DNA from: Okapia johnstoni
Lineage: Eukaryota > Chordata > Mammalia > Artiodactyla > Giraffidae
DNA: 64,000 nt
Assembly (NCBI GenBank): GCA_024291935.2
Contig: CM044310.1
Span: forward strand, 82,396,713-82,460,712
Direction of reading: 5' to 3'
The notes under the pieces are model-generated. The model had not been told where the DNA came from and made no database searches. It saw only the letters and a program-made list of their open reading frames with translations. Made by a program: the position numbers and the translations under genes. Below, piece by piece: positions 44,701-56,840 of this stretch. Every line of letters begins with the position of its first letter. Within the stretch, counting starts at the first letter, position 1.

Positions 44701-45183
44701 AAAGAAATTGCTTTGCTTCCTCCGGGCTTCAACTATCCTGTCCATAAATAGGGTTGGGGAGGTTGCACTCAGTTACTACTAAGTTGCTTCAATCTTGAAT
44801 TTTTAGTTTTTGGAATTAACCAGTGCTTTTTCTTCCACCCCACATGTTATTTGGGAAAGGCTGGAGGTTGGGTGTTCCAAGGTCATGTGCCCCACCCGCT
44901 TCTTAGTGCTCTAGCTGGGCGGGGGCTCAGAGCATCTGCTGGGGGACTGTGGGAAACAAATTCTCTGCACAAGGAGCCCATCCCTAAAAATGGGTGCTCA
45001 CCACCCCCTCAGTTCCTCTTAACAAGCTTAGCGGCAGTGTGGCATCAGGGCTTGAATGTGCCTCTGGGTCAGGCGGAGCTGGATCCAAAGCCAGTCTCTG
45101 CTGAGCCCAGAGAATGTGGAGGATGGAAGGGTGCTGCCGTGCCCGTCAGAAGAGAGCAGGAGATGAGCTTGGATCTCGGGTCA

Positions 45184-45258
45184 GAAGCCTGGTGGGCTGC
45201 AGTCCATAGGGTCACAAAGAGTCAGATATGACTGAGCAACTGAACACACATACACACA
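45184..45258 (+). mobile_element. Bov-tA type SINE, 3' fragment
   Basis: GAAGCCTGGTGGGCTGCAG to GTCAGATATGACTGAGC, with a CA-rich tail. It lies 25 bp from a reverse-strand copy, so the pair is an inverted repeat. Confidence 0.85.
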
Positions 45259-45282
45259 CCTCTACTGGTTGTGTTGCGTTGT

Positions 45283-45485
45283 GTTAGTTGCTCAGTCATG
45301 TCTGACTCTTATGTGACCCCATGGACTACATCCTGCCAGGCTCCTCTGTTCATGGAATTCTCCAGGCATGAATACTGGAGTGGTTTGCTATTCCCTTCTC
45401 CAGGTTATGTTCCCGACCCAGGGATTGAACCTGGGTCTCCTACATTGCAGGCTGATTCTTTACTGTCTGAGCCACCAGGGAAACA
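45283..45485 (-). mobile_element. Bov-tA type SINE
   Basis: GTTGCTCAGTCATGTCTGACTC to GTCTGAGCCACCAGGG. Confidence 0.92.
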
Positions 45486-46336
45486 TGGGTCGTGTTACCG
45501 TAAGCAATTTGCCTCATCTTTCTGAGGCTTCAGTCTCCCTATCTGTAAAACGGGACTACCGGGTGACCCTCCTTTCCGGGATTGGTGTATGAATTCAGTA
45601 AGGTCGTGAACCCCGTGGTCTGGCATAGATGGTGCTTGGTAAAGCTGCTCCTGTTATAACTACTAACGATTCCCTGCAAGATGTCTTCTTATGAGGGAGA
45701 GGAGATGGAAGAAGGAAAATCTTTCTGGAAGATTTTTTTCCCCCTCCTGGACAGATGTTTGTTATTTCCCCCCTTTCTGGAAAAGCCCCGGCCCCATCCT
45801 GCAGTACGGCCCTAGCCCTGTCTGCCGCCGCCCCCTGGCATCCTGTCTGGTCACCAGGTAACTCGTCAGTTTCTCCAGCTGCGGGGTTGCTATGGAGACC
45901 TCCTGATGCTGCAGTTGCCCTGTGGCAAGTGGATGTCCCCGGTTTCTCCCTCAGGCCTCTGGGACTATGGTCAAATGTTACAGGAACAGGGGCCAGGCTC
46001 AGTGTGGAGACTCTGGGCATCCATTCTCCTCTTGATCTGCTCTGCAGGGGGCAAGGAAAGAGCCAGTGAGTCCTTTCCAGGATCAGGTCAGAACTCCACC
46101 TGGTCTCTGCTCCGCTGGAATGCCCCTCGGGGACTCTCATCTTGTTTCAGGTCTGGGAGAGGGTCCCATCTGGACAGCCCTTTGGAATCTGAGACCCTCT
46201 GCAGATGTGAGCTTCCTGGGGGGATTAACACCCTCTGTGAGCACAGCCTCTGGGCCCTCTTGAGTTTTTCTGGCAGCTGTTCCTAAGACCATCTCTTGTG
46301 CACCTGGGGAAATTAAACAAAGAGTTACTTCTGGGT

Positions 46337-46372
46337 TCAGCCCCTGGTGATTCTGATTCAGTAGGTGTCTGG
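46337..46372 (+). repeat. MER5A-like fragment
   Basis: GTGATTCTGATTCAGTAGGTGTC is the MER5A centre; very short. Confidence 0.4.
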
Positions 46373-46542
46373 AAATCAGTCAGGCTCACAACCACAGGGA
46401 CTGAGGGCAGGCAGCAGCCCAAGGCGGGTCAGGTGCTGTTACCCCAAATGGGGGAGTGTTATACGGTCATAGGAATGACTGCTGTCAACCCTCTGTGTCT
46501 GGGGTGCAGCTCAAGAGTCACGTATATCTATGTACGTGTGAG

Positions 46543-46609
46543 TATATTGGGTTGGCCAAAAAGTTCTTTCAAAACTCAAACCAGTGTGTACAGATACCAA
46601 CCCAATATA
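46543..46609. mobile_element. Ruminant mariner-derived MITE, 67 bp
   Basis: Bounded by a perfect 13-bp inverted repeat: TATATTGGGTTGG at 46543-46555 and CCAACCCAATATA at 46597-46609, with TA at both edges as expected for a mariner target. The left end GGGTTGGCCAAAAAGTTC is the typical terminus of bovine mariner copies. No transposase sequence remains. Confidence 0.85.
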
Positions 46610-46654
46610 TACAGATACCTTTCCAACTTTTATTTGTGCCTTATCACAACTTAT

Positions 46655-46775
46655 TGAGGGAAGCATCCTCACTCCCATTTTGAGGATGGTGAAACTGAGG
46701 CTCTGAGTAACAAGGTACCTTCTTCCAGGTCACATGGGTATTGTGTCCTGGGACTCCCTATTGGACCCAGATTCA
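46655..46775 (-). repeat. MIR SINE fragment
   Basis: CATTTTGAGGATGGTGAAACTGAGGCTC and CCAGGTCACATGG. Confidence 0.65.
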
Positions 46776-48545
46776 GCACTGCCCGTGTTCATTCTGCCTC
46801 ACCACTGCCCCTCTCAGGACTCAGTGTTCCTGCCTGTCAAATGGGTATCCTACAGTGACCTTGACCATCTGCCAGGTGGGCAGCACTTGGAGAGTGGGGC
46901 TGGGGATTGGAACCTGATGTTTGTGAGTCAGCCCTCCTTGAAGTCAGAGCTGGGGGCTGGGTCCTGGGAGGGCCTGTTTGGTTTGGTTGACATTTCTGAG
47001 GGATGCGGTCCTCACTGGTGCTCTGGCTGAGCAGACACAGCCGTCTCCCCACAGGGACTAAAATTAGGATTCCTCGGCTCTTGGCTGGGCCTCCTCTTGT
47101 TTTTGGAAAGGCTCCATCTTGTTCCTCCTGCTGCCGGCGGCCGAAGCTCAGCCACGGCCAAATGACTGTCCTGCGCGGTCTCCACTCACACGCTCCGGCC
47201 TGCATTGATCTTGTCGGAGTTAATTAGCAGCTGGCCCCACAGGCCTGGCCTCCAGCGTGCAGGAGGAGCCGGCCGGGGTGTGCCAGGACCCAGGGGTCCC
47301 CTGCCCACACCCCTGCCTCGCGGCCGCCTCAGGCAGAGAGGCCCTCCAAGGGAGGCTCCGGGGTTTTCTTTGGCACTCAGGGAACTAATGGCTCCCTCTC
47401 CCTTTTCTTTGGAGCCCTGTAAAAATAAAAAGTTAAAAGACCCTCAAGTTTGAACAGGAAAACCAAATACATGAAACCAAGCTGTTTCCATGTGGGGGCC
47501 ACGGACTGTGAACACCCAAGTTTGAAACTTCCTCTCGTCGGAATTTATGGAAGCCTTGGAAACTTTTCCTTTTCCCTTTAAACATCAGAATTGGCTCAGG
47601 GCATTCTTTAAAAGCATAACCCCGGTGCTGCTCACAGCTTGATTTAATACAGCTTGAATACAATAGTAACTTCTGAACCCGCTCTCTTCAGAGAGAGCTG
47701 GAAAGTTGTTTCATGACACCAGTAAGTAGGTTTTTTTTTTCTTCTCTCTTTTAGCCAAAAAGTATATTCTAAGATTTATTAGATTCTCTCCTGCCCTCCC
47801 CCTAGTAACCCAGATTTTCGCTCGAAGTAAAGGAAACTTGCTTAGAACAAGTTCTCTAACTAGGGGCTGGGAGATACAGAGCCCAGTCCTCTAGGGCAGT
47901 GTTGGCACTAAAAGATTCACCAGTGCCCAGAGGCTGGTTGTTGTTATAGGTGGGTGGTTCATAAGTATCTGCTTGGCAGACCAGAACCACACAGGGTCTG
48001 GGCTCCAGAAACATCGGCAGGAGAGTAATTGTATTTTGGGGCGAGGAGGTTAAGTGGGGGCAGGGATGTGAATGAGGAAATTCAGTTTTCCTGCAGAGGG
48101 AATCTGTTCTGGGGATGGGTTTGTCTGCCTGTGTTCCTGGGAAAGAGTGTTTGCGAAGCATGTGAGGTGGTGACAGTATTCCCCCAGAAATAACTCAGAT
48201 TCCTTGTCTGTCTCCACCTTTGTTGTGTGAGCCTTCCAGAGGGCTCTTCCAGGCTGTAGGGGGTCTGAGCTTGGTCTGTAGGGAGCTCAGGGTCTCCAGC
48301 ATTGGGAGATGGTTTATGTCCTTTCTCTTCTTCCTTCTGGATGTAGCAGAGGCTCAGCTGGTAACCAGCACACATGTGTTTTGGCTCTCATCGCCTAAGC
48401 AGATTATTTTTAATTAATTGGTTGCCAAAATTTAAAAATTGGGACATTTCACACACACAAAATCCAGATATGAGAAGATGGAAGATCTGAGAGCACCAGG
48501 CCTAAATTTTGGCATGGCCAGCCACTGGTCGCACCCTAATTTAGA

Positions 48546-48985
48546 GCAGGGTTTCTCAGCGGGATCAGGGGACATTTGGCAATGTGTGGAGACATTCTTG
48601 GTTGTCACCAATTGGGTGAGTGTTGCTACTTGCATCTGATCTGTAGAGGCTAGTTGTTTTTTTTATTGTTGTTCAGTCGCTCAGTCGTGTCCAACTGTTT
48701 GTGACCCCATGGACTGCAGCACGTTAGGCTTCCCTGTCCTTCTTTATCTCCTGGAGTTTGCTCAAACTCATATCCGTTGAGTCAATGATGCCATCCAACT
48801 CTCTTCATCCTCTGTTGCCCCCTTCTCCTTCTGCCCTCAATCTTTCCCAGCATCAGGGTCTTTTCCAATGAGTCAGCTCTTTGCATCAGGTAGCCAAAGT
48901 ATTAGAGGCCAGGGGTGCTGCTAAACCTTCTACAAGGCATAGGATGGCCCCAACAAAGAACGAACCGGCCTCCATAGTGCCATCT
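48546..48985 (+). repeat. hAT-type element split by a BovB insertion
   Basis: Left half GGGACATTTGGCAATGTGTGGAGACATT to TCTGTAGAGGC; right half resumes with AGAGGCCAGGGGTGCTGCTAAACC after the BovB piece. The same family occurs in reverse at 19629-19786. Confidence 0.7.
48651..48902 (-). mobile_element. BovB LINE 3' end, 5'-truncated
   Basis: GTTGTTCAGTCGCTCAGTCGTG, then GTCAATGATGCCATCC, TCTTTCCCAGCATCAGGG and CAATGAGTCAGCTC match reverse BovB. Flanked by the 7-bp repeat TAGAGGC at 48644-48650 and 48903-48909. Confidence 0.88.
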
Positions 48986-49394
48986 TGCTATGTTTTGCTC
49001 CCACCAAACCCACCTCTGGCTTCTAGAGGATTCTCAGCTCCTGAGATTGGTTACTAGCTTCTTGGCTTATTCTTTCCTTTTGTTCAAAGCTGGAACTGTG
49101 CGGTAATTTGCCCTTACCCCCTCAGAGCCCTGGATAATGGATGCTTGGTGGCTGGCAGATGTGTGTACTGCTAAGCATGCCCCAGAACCACTAGGAGGAG
49201 CAGCTTTCTCCACCCTCCAACATCAGATCACATAATGGCATCTGGCCACTCACCCCTTTCCCCTCTTCCAGGTTGCAAAGGAAATGCAGACTCCCAGTGA
49301 TAGTAATGCCTGGTGTAAATATCGATAACTAGTGACTAGTAAGATTGTAGGAGAGCTGCGTTAGAGAGCTAGTTTTGGATGGGAGCCTCCCAGG

Positions 49395-49498
49395 TAGGCT
49401 GCCTGGGAAATTCCACAGACAGAGGAACCTGGCAGGCTACAGTCCACTGTCGTGAAGACTTGGCCATGACTTAGTGCCTAAACAGCAGCAGTACCAGC
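49395..49498 (+). mobile_element. Bov-tA type SINE, 3' fragment, diverged
   Basis: GCCTGGGAAATTCCACAGACAGAGG and GGCAGGCTACAGTCCA, with a CAG-rich tail. Confidence 0.75.
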
Positions 49499-50745
49499 AG
49501 CTCCCAGGCAGGCTCAGGAAACAACAGAATTTGGCCTGAGAGAAACTGTGGGTTGGCACAAGACCCTCTGCACTGACTGTTGAGTCTGGCCCCTACCCCC
49601 AGCCTCAGCACCCTATTTAGGAGGTACCCAGTGTGGTGAGTGGTGCAGAAATTGATTTGTGGGAATGCAGGAGGGGTTGATGGAAGGGACAGGAGCTTAG
49701 ATCAAAATCTGGCTCTGCTCTCCCAACTGCTTGACTTTGGACCAGTTCCTGCATCTCTGGACCCCGTGGTCCTCACTTGTCAATGGAGACAGTAGGAATA
49801 CCCTTCAGCAGGTTATTGGGTGGGTGGACAAACTACACTTGGAAAATAGCTATTTTTTTTTTTTTCAAAATAACTTTTAATAAGGTATTCTTGATCAAGG
49901 TAGTAGGCATAATTAATCACCCAGGGGTCTTAAAGTTGATCTCTGTTTAGGGGCTTTCAGGAGGGCTGCATGTAGGAGGCAGTGGCTGATCTGACTTAGC
50001 AAGGTGAGTTTTCCCTGTATCACTGTGGTCTTGAGCTGCTCACCTTGGTGAGGATCTCCTCTCTCAATCCATGGCATTTTCCTTTCTTTCTTCTCCTGGT
50101 TTAGATGGGGTCACCCTAGTTGTTGTAGCAAAGATGTAAGTGACTTAACATGTAAGAATTTTCTTTATTACTCATGTACCAATCAAAAACGGGTATCTTA
50201 GTTGGAAGTTGACTGTCACCCATGTGGTGATTTAGTGGCCCAGGCTCCTTCCATCTTGTGGCTCATTCATTTGCTTCTCTGAGTCCTTTCTTCCAGCTAG
50301 TGACAGAAAGAGAAGTGGAAAACTCTATGCATTACTTAAGATCCCTGGCTGTGAGATGGCATGTCATCATGTGGTCCCATGATGCAAGGGGCGCTGGGAA
50401 ATGTAGTCCTGTCTGAGACAGCCACCTCCCAGTGACAGCCCCAAACTGTGGAAGGGGGAGCATGAACCCGTGAGCACAGGTGTCCATTTCTGTCACCACC
50501 CCACCTTGAGTCCTGTGCCCTTTGCAGGCCTATTGGTGCCTGGGCTTCTTTTTCTGCTGACTTCCTCACCTGGCTGTCTAGCTCCTGCTCCAGAAGTGTC
50601 TGCCTCTTTTCCCATGTGAGTAGTGTTGCCCCTGGGGGCTGCTGGCACTTTGTTGAGCAATTCACACTCCGGTTCCAATTGGATGTCCACTCTGCCACCT
50701 CTGTGGTTGTCCATCTGATTTTGAGGAATGTATGAGACTAATATG

Positions 50746-50962
50746 GGCATCCCCAGTGACTCAGTGGTAAAGAATCTGCCTGCCATGCAGGAGACAAGGG
50801 TTCAGTCCTTGGGTGGGGACTGGGAAAGATCCCCTGAAGGAGGGCATGGCAACCCACACCAGTATTCTTGCCTGGAGAATCCTGTGACAGAGAAGCCTGG
50901 CAGACTATAGTCAATAGGGTCTCAAAGAGTCGGAGACGACTGAAACGACTGAGATGCATGCA
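50746..50962 (+). mobile_element. Bov-tA type SINE
   Basis: CATCCCCAGTGACTCAGTGG to GAGTCGGAGACGACTGAAACG. Confidence 0.9.
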
Positions 50963-51796
50963 AGGAGATGCATATACCTTCCCTCATGGTTCAGAAAATG
51001 CCCTGGAGGCATGAGTCCTCCTGGGCAACTTGGGAGCCAGACTGGCTGCAGCACAGGCTGCGTCTCATCACTGCTTTCCTGACATCTCCTCCCGTCAGGA
51101 ATGTAAGACTTGCTATGTCCTTAGAGGAAAGTCAGTTTACATCCATGGGCCTCATCTGTGAAAACAAATAAACATTCAAAGGAAGCCCTGGCCGTGTTAT
51201 CACACGGGTGATTCCAAGGATCCAGCGAGCCTGTGATTGTGCACATACTCCTGTAGTCTGGCCTGCTACACCCAGGTTTTCTGTCTGTCCCCTTCCTTTG
51301 TAAGCCTTTCCAGGTGGCCTTTTTGTTTTTATTTTTCATTTGAGAACAGATCCCATTTCTGGAAGTAACCTGAGCATTATGATGCCATGAAGGTTCCCCT
51401 TGATGGCCTGGCCTCTTTGGGCCCCCACTGTGTGCAGGGCTCATAGTTCAGTGCTTGTCACATGTGCCAGGATGAGGAGAGGATCCAGAAGCCTTTGCAA
51501 TGGCAAAGCCCGTATCTTTGGGAAGCCTTCACTGCCTCTGGCATAAGAGCAGGTACACACAGGGAATGCAGTATATGTGCTGGGTGAATGCAAGGGACAG
51601 CGCCCAAAATGGCAAGCATACTCAACCCTACAGCCCTGCTTCCCAAGGGCAGCCTGGCCAGAGAAGCTTGGAAAATACGTGACAGCACCAGGTTAATGAC
51701 CATCCTACTCTCGTCTTTTTGACTGAGATTACAAGTTGATGGGCCATATCTGGCCCCAAGAAATGTTGTATTTGACTCAATTTGAAAAAAAAAAGA

Positions 51797-51985
51797 AGGA
51801 CTTCCCTGGTGTTCCAGTGGTTAAAATTTCACTGTCCAATGCAGGAGTGTGTGGGTTTGATCCCTAGTTGGGAAACTAACGTCCCATATGCCTTGCATCA
51901 AAAAAAAAAAAAGCCCAGAAACATAAAACAGAAGCGATATTGTAATAAATTCAATAAAGACTTTTTAAAAATCCACATCAAAAAA
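51797..51985 (+). mobile_element. CHR-type SINE, complete with tail
   Basis: GGACTTCCCTGGTGTTCCAGTGG head, A-run, then AATAAATTCAATAAAGAC, the typical CHR 3' segment. Confidence 0.88.
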
Positions 51986-52059
51986 ATCTAGAGAAAAAAA
52001 CAAAACAGAACCAACACTTAAAAAATGGGGAATTTCACTTAGAAGTACAGATTTCTGAC

Positions 52060-52145
52060 TTCTTGTTAATTTTTTTCCCTTTTTAAAAATTGAAGTATAG
52101 TTGATGGACAGTATTACAGGAGTTATAGGTATACAACATTGTGAT
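52060..52145. repeat. L1-like fragment
   Basis: AAATTGAAGTATAGTTGATGG and GGTATACAACATTGTG are common in L1-related repeats of artiodactyls; orientation not resolved. Confidence 0.5.
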
Positions 52146-52149
52146 GTGG

Positions 52150-54755
52150 ACACTGGCATCAGTTCAACTGGAGCTAAGTGTGGCCAGGGCTCTGGGGGGC
52201 ACATGCCAGAGGCCATCAGCACCCACCAAACCTGTTACTCTCTCTCCTGCCCTTTGTCACTGCCTTTGCATATATTTTCCAATAGAGCTATGTTTCTTTT
52301 CAATAAATGTTTCAATTTCTCTCATAGAAAACAGATTTCTCTCAGAGATGAGGGAAAAGATGAGCCAAGATGGTTCTTTGTTTTAAGAAAATTGAGTGTA
52401 TTTCTGCGTGGAGATGAAAGTTTCTGTATGTTTATAATACAAATATGAAACCTGGTTCACTTCACTTATTTGGATAACTGAGTTCCTATAGGATTGTGGT
52501 TATGATGTTTACCCTTTGCTGGTGTCCTATGTTTCCCGTAGGACAGTATTTCCCCAATATAGTATCCTATTAGCATTTCTAGGGAATAAAAGATCCTGTG
52601 CTAAAAGAAGTTTGGGAAAAAATTGATACAGCAACCAATTAACCAAGTTTCTTTCCTGCAGGACTTTTCAGAGCTTTTGTTTGCTCAGGTGCCTTGTGAA
52701 TCTCAAATATGGGGAGTTTAGTATAACTCAATGTTCCTTCAATTTGGGGACAGTTTCCCAAGCTCTCCCTTGAAATTTTGAGTTCCCATTGCTGTGTGGG
52801 GTGCCAGCCGCTTGCTCAGAAGCAACTTGGATTGAGCAAGCTGGCTGAATAGCCAGCGCCTGCTCTCTATGGCGGGTCTGTGGCTCTGGGTACTTTGTGG
52901 GCTTCCACAGAGCGGGTGGCTTTGTTTTCCTGATCCAGGATGATGTTGGGCAGTTTTGCAACAACTCTTGGTTGCTATGAGCCTACAAGGCTGGAGGAGT
53001 GGTTCTGGGGCGGGTGAATCGTGAGGGTCGGGAGATTGCCTGCTTGACTTCCCTGAGCTCTGCATGCTGCGGGGTGTGTTTCTTGCCCAGGAACACGTTT
53101 GTCTCTTTGCCTAGCCATAGGAAGGCAACTCATGGACCAGATGCCAGCCTTGATCTGAGTTCCCTGGGATGTTTCAGAGAAGGCCAGCGTGCGTTGCCCG
53201 CCCAAGTATGTCTCAACTAATTAGTCCATTTGAGCCGATGGGCCTCAGATCATGAATGTGGAGCTGTCTGCTAATTATGCCTCAAATGTGATTTTAGTTA
53301 AATGATTAAGGGCTCTCCCGGGGCTGCCCTCCCTCTAGCAGTCCCTCAGGCCTCTGCTTAGGGCTCTTGCCAAGATGAGATTCTTTTCTGTCCTGGGGCC
53401 CGAGGGAGACCAGGTCATGCCAGTGCCCATTTCTAGACTGAGGTCTTTGCAAAGAGTGTGGTGACCTCACACCTTCCAGATGTCCCTGTGTGTGTCCAGG
53501 GATGGGAATGGTGCCATTCATGGGTCATTTCATACATTGATTCTTCACAGGACCTCAGGAGCCTCCAGTGGCCCGGCAGGGATTCTGGGGTCCACAGCCC
53601 ACTGCCTTCGCCTTGGTATTCTTTCCAGACCTGTCTGTGGTTCTGGTGGGAAAGCCCATTTGCTTATGCAATGTATATGCTGTAAACCCATCCCAGGCCT
53701 GCTGCTTAGTGTGGATTAAGGTATAAGGTGGGTGACCCCTCCACTTCAGGATGTGGGCTGATGTTGACCTGGGTGGTTCAGCCAAGTGGGCCACGTGTAG
53801 GAAGTAGGAGGTTGTGATGAATTAAAGTGGCTTCAACTTTTTGTCACCATGCCCCCAACACCATTAAGAAGTGGAATTTATTCCCCTACCTTGAACCTGT
53901 ACAGGCCCTGTCACTGCTTTCCTCAGAAAGCAGTGGAAGAAGCACCAAGAAGGCCTGGCAGCTTCTGCTCTTGTGCTTTTGAGACCCCCAGGCTGCCCTG
54001 TGAGAAGTCCAGCGACCTGGGTGGAGAAACCATGTGGAGAGGTCACATGGAGAGAGTGAGGCTCCGAGACAGAATGAAGCAAGAGAGAAGCCCAGCTGTC
54101 CATGTCTCAGCTTGGAGACACTGAGCCTGGCGCTCCAGCCACGCCTGCCAAGGGGCCAGACACAGAGTGAACTGTTTTGTGTGCTGCAGCCCCTCTGAGC
54201 TCCTGATGACGGCAGCCCAGCCTCCATCTGCTGGCAGTCACATGAGAGACTCAGATACAACCAGCAGAGTCACCCAGCTGAGCCCTGTCAACCCACAGCA
54301 TCATGAGAGATAAGGAAGTGGCAGTTTTAAGCCACAAAGTTTGGGGCAGTTGTTTATACCACAGATATCCAAAATAGAGTTATAACTTAAGGTCAGCTTA
54401 CGTGGGAGGAAATGGATGCATCCCGTGGCACGTGGTAGAGCATTGTCTGATGAGTGTGGAAGAGAGTGGGGTAGGGGGTGATAAATGGTCCCACTTAGGG
54501 GATACCGTGCACAGGCGTGTCAGAGTGATGAGGGTCACAGCTGCAGATGTGGTCTGATCTCTTCATAGGTCTTTTCAAGAGTTATAGGTTTCAGAGACTC
54601 ATCTAAATACAGAAACTCATTGGTGATCCCTCATTTAGCACCAACCCCTCAATTTAAATGGAGTTTTCATTCACAGTAGCATCACTTCACTTTGTTAATC
54701 TCAGGAGGTTTTTTTCCCTATGTCAAAAGAGAATAGACAGTAAGAGAAAAATCTG
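52150..54755. other. Unique stretch in intron 3, nothing recognised
   Basis: No repeat family identified with confidence. Homeodomain-type TAATTA words cluster at 53217-53310. Confidence 0.35.
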
Positions 54756-54759
54756 TATT

Positions 54760-54783
54760 TGTGTGCGCGCGTGTGTGTGTGTA
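54760..54783 (+). repeat. (TG)n with a CG-rich centre
   Basis: TGTGTGCGCGCGTGTG... mixed alternating purine-pyrimidine run, a possible Z-DNA-prone sequence. Confidence 0.85.
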
Positions 54784-54789
54784 TAGATG

Positions 54790-55275
54790 TATATTGAGCC
54801 ATTGCTGTGTAACAAACCACTCTAAGACTTGGTGACTTAAAACAGCCATTAGTTATTGCTTCTATGGGTTGGTTGGAGGAGTTTTATTGATCTGGGCTGA
54901 GCTAGGCTGATCTGGGTTGGGCTTACCTGTGCTTCTGAGGACAGTTGGCACAGTAGATTGGCAGCTACCTGCTCTAGAAAAGAGCTATCTGACATACGCT
55001 GACTGCCCTTCAAGTGCATGTCACTTTCCTCCAACAGGCAAGCCCCAACCTTTCTCATTACAGTGCTTGGCATTCCAGAGCGGAAGTGGAAACCCCAAGT
55101 GCCTTATCAGGTTTCTGATTGCATCACATTTGCTACAGTCCCATTGGCGAGAGCAAGTCACATGGCTAAGCTCAGAGTCAGTGTGGATGAACACTGCCGG
55201 CTTGGGTTCGTGCAGGGGGTGTGAACCGATTGAGGCCATTAATGCACTCAGCTTGCCACAGCTGGGCTGAGGGTG
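54790..55275 (+). repeat. Medium-reiteration repeat, family not named (copy 3 of 3)
   Basis: Opens with CCATTGCTGTGTAACAAACC and GACTTGGTGACTTAAAACAG; near the end GTCCCATTGGCGAGAGCAAGTCACATGGCTAAGC parallels copy 2. About 480 bp. Confidence 0.6.
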
Positions 55276-55289
55276 TTTTTTCCTACCCA

Positions 55290-56550
55290 CAGGCTCTGGA
55301 GTTGCCACTTTCTAAATGTATGTGTAACCTTTGTCATTATTCAGCTTGTTTCAGTTTTCTCATTCGTAAAATGGACAAAATAACAGAAGGGATGTTGCAA
55401 GGGTTTAGAAAGAAGATAAGTATAAAGTGTATGGCATAATATCTGGTGCACAGAGTGAACGTCAGCGATTATTGTAATTAGAAGTGACCCTTGGTTACGA
55501 GTACATGGTAATTGATAGTGACTGGAGCTGGTTGGTTTCTTGTCTTTGGCCTCCGTGAATGAGCAAGGGGTCTCTTCCATCTAGGGTGGCCCTTGCTGAG
55601 CTTGTCTGTACCTGACTGTGGATAGCAGAGGCCTCGTGACACCCTAGCCCACATCCTGCGGCAGCTGTGCCCCTGAGGGCTCTGGGCTGTCATCTGTAGA
55701 TGGGAACAAGCCCCAGACACCCAGACTGAGGTCCCAGACATGGGGTGGGATGCACACAAGCCTCCTGATGAAGGGACCCGTGAGAGGCCAGGCGGTGGCA
55801 GTTTCCCTGGCTCCCTTGAAGAATCATGGACAGTGCTAGTTTCGGGAGGCGCTGCTCTGGAGAACAGAGAGGGTTCTTTTTCGTTTCTTTTTCCTTCAAA
55901 CTTGGCCTTTCATGGGAATTTTTGCTCCAGGGTGGGGAAATCTGTCTTCAGATTCCGATTTTGACCCCGCAGTATCGGCCACTATAGGGAGACACTGAAG
56001 GATGAGAGGTGGCCAAGGCCCTTCACTGGCATTTGTACCAAACACGTGGCTGAAGCAGGATCTGGGGACATGGGCCATTCCCGTTCATCCACTTTGGAGC
56101 TGGCAGGACCTTGGTGGGAGTGCAGGAGAAGGCGCCCCAGCAGCTGGGCCGTGTCAGCCACGCGGAGACGAGGTCCTCGCTGGCCAAGGAATTCTGAGCC
56201 TAAGTCTGTGATGAGGCTGCCTTGGAAGCACGTCCTGGGCCCTGGAAGAATCTGAGTGCCCTGGGCAGCTGGCCCGAGTGGGGACTTGGGGCCGGCATGC
56301 CGGGAACTGAAAGCTGGCCTGACTTCTGAGGCCTAAGGAGCTGGCTCTGTGGAGGCCTCACCGCCTCCAAGATCCAGCCGCCCAGCTCTTACCCAGGCAG
56401 GGCCTTCCCCTCTTCCCCGTGCTGCCTGCCTCAGCCATCAGGGTCTCCCAACCCTTACCCTCTGTGTCCCGGCCCCTGTGGTCTGTGTCAGTTTTGTTCT
56501 CTTCTCTCCTTAGAATCGGATCATTGTAATAAAAATGATAGCGGCAGAAT
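55290..56550. other. Unique stretch in intron 3, nothing recognised
   Basis: No repeat or exon identified. Confidence 0.35.
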
Positions 56551-56559
56551 CCACCGTGC

Positions 56560-56840
56560 TAACAGCCACCATTTATCCAGAGACTTCTGTGTGCCTGACA
56601 CACCAGGTGTTTTGTTCATTATTTCATTGAGTGCACTAGTTCATGAACATACTCAGCAAAGCTTTGTTTTACGAGGGTGTTTTGGTCCACTTTTTTTGTC
56701 TATGTTTCAATGCAGTGCTTACTGCATACCTAGGACTGTTCTAAGTGTGCTTCGTGAGATAGATGCTGTTACTGTCCTCATGTTCCAGACAAGAATCTGA
56801 GTCACAGAGCAGTCCGTTCACACAGGGAACTGTGATTCCA
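56560..56840 (-). repeat. Two adjoining MIR fragments
   Basis: CACCATTTATCCAGAGACTTCTGTGTGCC (56567 on) and AGTGCTTACTGCATACCTAGGACTGTTCTAAG (56715 on) are both reverse-strand MIR ends. Confidence 0.65.

Noticed and set aside
45595..46140. 181-codon minus-strand ORF
   Set aside because: No family recognised, no splice context, and composition like neighbouring non-coding DNA.
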